DNA of 10,151 nucleotides from an uncultured Acidobacteriaceae bacterium (GTDB lineage: Bacteria; Acidobacteriota; Terriglobia; Terriglobales; Acidobacteriaceae). The stretch is taken from positions 1-10,151 of the forward strand of contig CAIMNN010000331.1 in assembly GCA_903842845.1 (NCBI GenBank), read 5' to 3'. Position 1 is the stretch's first letter, and each line of letters begins with the position of its first letter. The notes under the pieces are model-generated. The model was not told where the DNA came from. It worked only from the letters and a program-made list of their open reading frames with translations, and did no database searches. The position numbers were made by a program, and so were the translations under genes. Below, piece after piece: positions 7,094-10,151 of this stretch.

Positions 7094-8436
7094 TGATTGA
7101 CGCGCACAGTGCGGTGTTGCTGGCGCTTGCGCTGGGCGCGGTGGTGGCGCTGATAGTGCTGGTGACAGTGGTGCGGTTGAATCCGTTGTTGACACTGTTG
7201 CTGGTGTCGCTGGGGCTGGGGCTTGCCGCCGGTATGGCACCGCAAACGATTGTTCAATCCTTTGAGCAGGGCGCGGGGCAGGTACTAGGCCACATCGCGA
7301 TAGTTGTTGCGCTGGGCGCAATGCTGGGCAAGATGCTTTCAGTTTCTGGCGGCGCTGAGGTGATTGCGGAGCGGCTGGTGGGGTTGTTCGGCGAGCGTCG
7401 CATACACTGGGCGATGCTGGCCATTGGTTTGCTGGTTGGGTTGCCGACATTTTTTGAGGTTGGTTTTGTCCTGCTGGTGCCGTTGCTCATGACGATTGCG
7501 CGGCGCACCGGGACAAAGATTCTTCTGGTCGCAATGCCGGCGGTGGCCGGGCTCTCCATTGTGCATGGATTGGTGCCGCCGCATCCGGCGGCGATGCTGG
7601 CAGTGAGTATTCTGCACGCTGATGTGGGGCGGACAATTCTTTTTGGATTGATAGTCGGCATTCCCGCGGCCATTTTGGCGGGGCCGGTTTATGCGCGCTT
7701 TCTGGCGCCACGGATGAAACTTGCTGAAGACGCGGTTGCGACGCATACGGAACCGGCCAAGTCAGAGCGGCAACCATCCTTTGCACTGACGCTCGCAACC
7801 ATTTTGCTGCCGATATTGTTGATGGTTGTCGGCAGTCTTGCGGATGCTTTCACACAGACCGGCTCGGTGCTGAATCAAACGCTGCACTTCATCGGTAATG
7901 ACGACGTTGCACTGCTCATCGGCGTGATTGGAAGTTTTTACACGCTCGGCATCCGCTGCGGATTCACGCATGCGACGATACTACGCTTCAGCCAGGAGTG
8001 CCTTGCGCCGACGGCGACGATACTGCTGCTGGTCGGTGCGGGCGGAGGATTTGGCAAAATTCTTGCGGCCAGCGGAGTCTCAGAGGCGGTGACCTCGGTT
8101 GCATTGCAAGCGCATCTGCCATTGCTGGTGCTTGCGTGGTTGCTTGCAGCAATGATGCGTCTTGCAACGGGGTCTGCGACGGTTGCGTTGTCGACCGCTG
8201 CGGGTATTATCGCGCCGCTCGCGCTTCACACAGCCGGCGTGCAGCCTGAACTGCTTGTGCTGGCGTGCGGCTCCGGCGCGCTGATCTTTTCGCATGTCAA
8301 TGATGCCGGTTTCTGGCTGGTCAAAGAGATGCTCGGACTCAGCGTGGCGGAGACGCTCAAGAGTTGGTCGGTTGTGGAAACGATACTTTCCGTCGCCGGA
8401 CTCGGTGGAACGCTGCTGTTGGCGGTTATCCTCTAA
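7093..8436 (+). CDS. GntP-family gluconate/sugar-acid permease
   Basis: This 447-residue inner-membrane protein has the usual GntP length and about 12 hydrophobic segments. Characteristic stretches are VVRLNPLLTLLLVSLGLGL (26-44), the family hallmark GLPTFFEVGFVLLVPLL (116-132) and HGLVPPHPAAML (158-169), with a second half rich in small residues (RLATGSATVALSTAAGIIAP). GntP carriers import gluconate and related sugar acids with protons. Paralogues differ in substrate (gluconate, idonate, fructuronate), so no gene name is given. The start codon overlaps the receptor stop as TAATG. There is little independent ribosome binding sequence, only a weak GAGG further upstream, so translation probably depends on coupling to the receptor. 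The MFS gene starts 7 bases after the stop. No gluconate kinase or dehydratase gene is in the window; metabolism of the import must be encoded elsewhere. Confidence 0.92.
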   Translation: MIDAHSAVLLALALGAVVALIVLVTVVRLNPLLTLLLVSLGLGLAAGMAPQTIVQSFEQGAGQVLGHIAIVVALGAMLGKMLSVSGGAEVIAERLVGLFGERRIHWAMLAIGLLVGLPTFFEVGFVLLVPLLMTIARRTGTKILLVAMPAVAGLSIVHGLVPPHPAAMLAVSILHADVGRTILFGLIVGIPAAILAGPVYARFLAPRMKLAEDAVATHTEPAKSERQPSFALTLATILLPILLMVVGSLADAFTQTGSVLNQTLHFIGNDDVALLIGVIGSFYTLGIRCGFTHATILRFSQECLAPTATILLLVGAGGGFGKILAASGVSEAVTSVALQAHLPLLVLAWLLAAMMRLATGSATVALSTAAGIIAPLALHTAGVQPELLVLACGSGALIFSHVNDAGFWLVKEMLGLSVAETLKSWSVVETILSVAGLGGTLLLAVIL

Positions 8437-8443
8437 GAACGAT

Positions 8444-9700
8444 ATGAAGAATTTTCTGCGTAGCGAGTACGTGATCTTCCGCAACTGCCCGCGTTCCATG
8501 CAGGTGCTGCTGGTCGCGAACATGATCTACGGCATCGTGCTGCCGATCATCGACATCTTCACCTCCGCCTATGTCATGCGCAACACACGGGACGTGATGC
8601 ATGTCATCTGCTTTCCAATAGGGCTATATATTGGCACTCCCATCTCGTTCGCGCTTAACGGGATTCTGTTGCGCAGGGTAGGCGTCAAATTCATGTACTC
8701 AGGCGGCATGATGCTCTCCGGCATAGCGTTGCTCTTCCTGATGCGCATTGTTGTGCTCACGCCGTCGGCCATTCTTGTTGCCGGTATCGTGATGGGCATC
8801 GCGAATGGATTCTTCTGGGCTAACCGCCAGTTTCTTGTTCTGACCACCACCACGGACGACAAGCGAAATTACTACTACGGCGTCGAGCTCTTCTTCGTAA
8901 CGGTCGCGTCTGTTATTGTGCCGTTCCTAGTGGGTACGTTCATCAGCGGCACTACGCATTATGGATGGATGGGCGGCGTACCCAACCGGGCTTACCTGGT
9001 TGTAGCAACTCTGGCCCTGTTATTGAGCGTGCTCGCTTCGTACCTGATCATTCGCGGCAACTTCACTACTCCGCGCATTGGCCGCTTCTTTTACTTGAAA
9101 TTCAGCCCGGTCTGGTGGCGTATGCTGCTGCTGGCTAACTTCAAAGGGCTTGCTCAGGGATACATCCTCGCCATGCCGGCGATCATGGTGATGCTTTTTG
9201 TAGGGCAAGAGGGGACGCTCGGTGTTATTGAATCAGTGGGCGGCATGCTTACAGCAGTCATACTGTATTTGATCGGCAGGCTGACCACACCCGCGCATCG
9301 CGGAACGGTTTTTGCCGCCGGTCTGACGCTCTTTGCCGTTGGCTCATTACTGAATTCATTTCTCTTCGATGTGGCCGGTGTGCTTGGCTTTCAGATGTGC
9401 CTTGTCGTCTCCAAGCCGATGCTTGACCTGGCCTACTGGCCCATTGAACTCAAGACCGTTGACCATGAAAGTAAACGCGCAGGGCGTGACCGCTATGCGT
9501 ACTTGATGAGCCATGAGTTTGGTCTGCTTCACGGAAGAATGATCGGTTGCGGCTTGATGCTTGGGCTGGCGCTTTGGTTTTCAGGCGCAATTGCGCTGCG
9601 CTTTGCCATGCCGTTGATAGCGTTGGTGCAGGTGCTTTCGATTCCTGTATATAGCAGCCTTAAGCGTGGAATCGGAGCGGCAGAGCGCAACGAATCGTAA
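8444..9700 (+). CDS. MFS transporter of unknown substrate
   Basis: The protein has 418 residues and about 12 hydrophobic segments, typical for the major facilitator superfamily. Loop 2-3 reads NGILLRRVGVKF (72-83), a loose version of MFS motif A. Loop 4-5 has a polar stretch, NRQFLVLTTTTDDKRNYYYG. ATG 8444 is chosen because MKNFLRSEYV leads into the first helix at about residue 19; the frame is open 50 codons further up, but that part overlaps the GntP permease. The 7-base gap to the GntP gene and the weak ribosome binding sequence point to one polycistronic message with the receptor. It may be a second inner-membrane carrier for the same or a related compound, or an exporter of a by-product. 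The sequence resembles the poorly characterised YqgE-type MFS group, but I hold that lightly. Confidence 0.85.
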   Translation: MKNFLRSEYVIFRNCPRSMQVLLVANMIYGIVLPIIDIFTSAYVMRNTRDVMHVICFPIGLYIGTPISFALNGILLRRVGVKFMYSGGMMLSGIALLFLMRIVVLTPSAILVAGIVMGIANGFFWANRQFLVLTTTTDDKRNYYYGVELFFVTVASVIVPFLVGTFISGTTHYGWMGGVPNRAYLVVATLALLLSVLASYLIIRGNFTTPRIGRFFYLKFSPVWWRMLLLANFKGLAQGYILAMPAIMVMLFVGQEGTLGVIESVGGMLTAVILYLIGRLTTPAHRGTVFAAGLTLFAVGSLLNSFLFDVAGVLGFQMCLVVSKPMLDLAYWPIELKTVDHESKRAGRDRYAYLMSHEFGLLHGRMIGCGLMLGLALWFSGAIALRFAMPLIALVQVLSIPVYSSLKRGIGAAERNES

Positions 9701-9735
9701 AGTAGGGGTCAGGAAGTGCTTGCTTAAGAAATCAT

Positions 9736-9747
9736 CAACAAAAGTTG
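9736..9747. other. Small hairpin after the MFS gene, possible weak terminator
   Basis: CAAC and GTTG flank AAAA, followed by TTT. The four-base stem is too weak for a convincing intrinsic terminator, but it is the only candidate I see after the stop of the transporter operon. Confidence 0.15.
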
Positions 9748-9785
9748 TTTAGAGGATTAAAAGAGGGTAAAAAAATCAACAACTT
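9742..9785. repeat. Inverted repeat AAGTTGTT / AACAACTT in AT-rich spacer
   Basis: AAGTTGTT (9742-9749) and its exact inverted copy AACAACTT (9778-9785) are separated by 28 bases. It lies just upstream of the TTGACA promoter, in a stretch clearly richer in A and T than the flanking genes. It could be an upstream activator site or simply AT-rich promoter DNA. Confidence 0.3.
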
Positions 9786-9796
9786 ATAAGAAGCTA

Positions 9797-9824
9797 TTGA
9801 CAAAATATTCGACAAGATGATAAC
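9797..9824 (+). promoter_or_regulatory. Sigma-70-like promoter of the right-hand receptor gene
   Basis: A perfect TTGACA (9797-9802) is followed by a 16-base spacer and GATAAC (9819-9824, four of six matches to TATAAT). The stretch upstream is AT-rich, as expected for an UP-like region. Transcription would start near 9831, giving a leader of about 104 bases before ATG 9935. Confidence 0.55.
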
Positions 9825-9831
9825 AATGTGC

Positions 9832-9855
9832 CGTTGCACAATCGATTGCGCAACG
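9832..9855. promoter_or_regulatory. 24-bp near-perfect palindrome, LacI-type operator candidate
   Basis: The left half is CGTTGCACAATC and the right half GATTGCGCAACG, centred on a CG step between 9843 and 9844; eleven of twelve base pairs are symmetric, with one mismatch (9838/9849). LacI/GalR-family operators are commonly even palindromes with a central CG. The site sits at the expected transcription start of the TTGACA promoter, where a bound repressor would block transcription. The regulator is not encoded in this window. Confidence 0.6.
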
Positions 9856-9863
9856 CGCGCGTT
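9852..9863. repeat. 12-bp perfect palindrome AACGCGCGCGTT
   Basis: A self-complementary 12-mer overlaps the right end of the LacI-type palindrome by four bases. It may be a second site for a regulator or a chance result of alternating CG. Confidence 0.3.
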
Positions 9864-9872
9864 ATTCCTTGC

Positions 9873-9889
9873 GCTGCTCACAGGGCAGC
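9873..9889 (+). other. Leader hairpin in the 5' UTR of the right-hand receptor
   Basis: GCTGCTC and GGGCAGC can pair as a seven-base stem, one pair being U-G, with an ACA loop. It lies about 45 bases before the start codon and is followed by only TTT, so it is a poor terminator. It may stabilise the message or act in leader control. Confidence 0.35.
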
Positions 9890-9923
9890 ATTTGATTGAC
9901 CAGAGCATTTGCAACAACAAGTT

Positions 9924-9928
9924 AGGAG
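9924..9928 (+). promoter_or_regulatory. Ribosome binding site of the right-hand receptor gene
   Basis: AGGAG ends six bases before ATG 9935, an ideal distance, and fixes the start of the last gene. Confidence 0.75.
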
Positions 9929-9934
9929 ACCAAC

Positions 9935-10151
9935 ATGCAACTCACAGAATACAAAGGCATTCTGCTTAACAAGCAGGTTCGTCGGATGGCTCTTGCAGCC
10001 TGTCTGGCGTTTCTTTTTGTAGCAGTATTCGCCTTCATGGTTCAGCCTGCCCAAGCGCAATATGGCGCCTCGATGCAGGGAACAGTGGCGGACGCCCAGG
10101 GAGCTATGATCCCAAGTGCGCACGTCGTAATCACAGAAAAAGACACCGGTC
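9935..10151 (+). CDS. Carboxypeptidase-regulatory-like domain protein, probable TonB-dependent receptor (runs off right edge)
   Basis: There are 72 codons before the window ends. Residues 1-41 are a long signal peptide: basic part KQVRRM, hydrophobic core LAACLAFLFVAVFAF, and cleavage after PAQA before QYG. Next comes the first strand of a carboxypeptidase-regulatory-like domain (ASMQGTVADAQGAMIPSAHV, then VITEKDTG). This matches the start of the receptor at 3359 (LRGVVKDPSGALIPGATIEI) closely enough to predict another Oar-like TonB-dependent receptor, although the plug and barrel are outside the window. AGGAG six bases upstream supports ATG 9935. It has its own promoter with a palindromic operator candidate at the start site, so it is probably regulated separately from the upstream transporter operon. 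A LacI-type repressor would suggest a sugar or sugar-derivative ligand. Confidence 0.85.
   Translation, partial: MQLTEYKGILLNKQVRRMALAACLAFLFVAVFAFMVQPAQAQYGASMQGTVADAQGAMIPSAHVVITEKDTG

Noticed and set aside
8294..8443. Upstream extension of the MFS frame by 50 codons
   Set aside because: The extension overlaps the GntP permease, is polar and Arg/Cys-rich, and precedes a good start at ATG 8444 directly before the first membrane helix.

Overview
This window looks like a chromosomal segment of an Acidobacteriota soil bacterium of the Terriglobia type. That placement is an inference from style: a very large Oar-like TonB-dependent receptor with an N-terminal carboxypeptidase-regulatory-like domain, a second receptor start of the same kind, GC-rich genes with AT-rich spacers, and TTG start codons with good ribosome binding sites. 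The window carries no rRNA, tRNA, transposase, integrase, phage gene or CRISPR array that I can see. It is a nutrient-uptake region with eight protein genes, two of them cut by the window edges.

Layout. Bases 1-364 (minus strand) hold the N-terminal 121 codons of a TonB-dependent receptor that runs off the left edge. Bases 365-626 are a divergent intergenic region with candidate back-to-back promoters. From 627 to 9700 everything reads on the plus strand: a small single-domain EamA membrane protein (627-1046), an APC-superfamily amino acid permease (1088-2443), a dimethylarginine dimethylaminohydrolase/arginine deiminase-fold enzyme (2470-3240), a complete 1244-residue Oar-like TonB-dependent receptor (3359-7093), a GntP-family gluconate-type permease (7093-8436) and an MFS transporter (8444-9700). 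An AT-rich spacer (9701-9934) holds a TTGACA-type promoter, a near-perfect palindrome with a central CG at the expected transcription start, and a leader hairpin. It precedes another carboxypeptidase-regulatory-domain protein, almost certainly a third TonB-dependent receptor, which runs off the right edge.

Two functional modules stand out. First, the permease and the DDAH-like enzyme are 26 bases apart, with a strong ribosome binding site between them, and may take up and hydrolyse an arginine derivative. Second, receptor, GntP permease and MFS carrier are packed with a 1-base overlap and a 7-base gap. This looks like a one-transcript route across both membranes, most simply for a sugar acid. 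The receptor substrate cannot be read from sequence. The most specific regulatory signal is the palindrome before the last gene, which suggests control by a LacI-type repressor not encoded here. I saw no wholly new type of system; the points of interest are the pairings and the regulatory sites.
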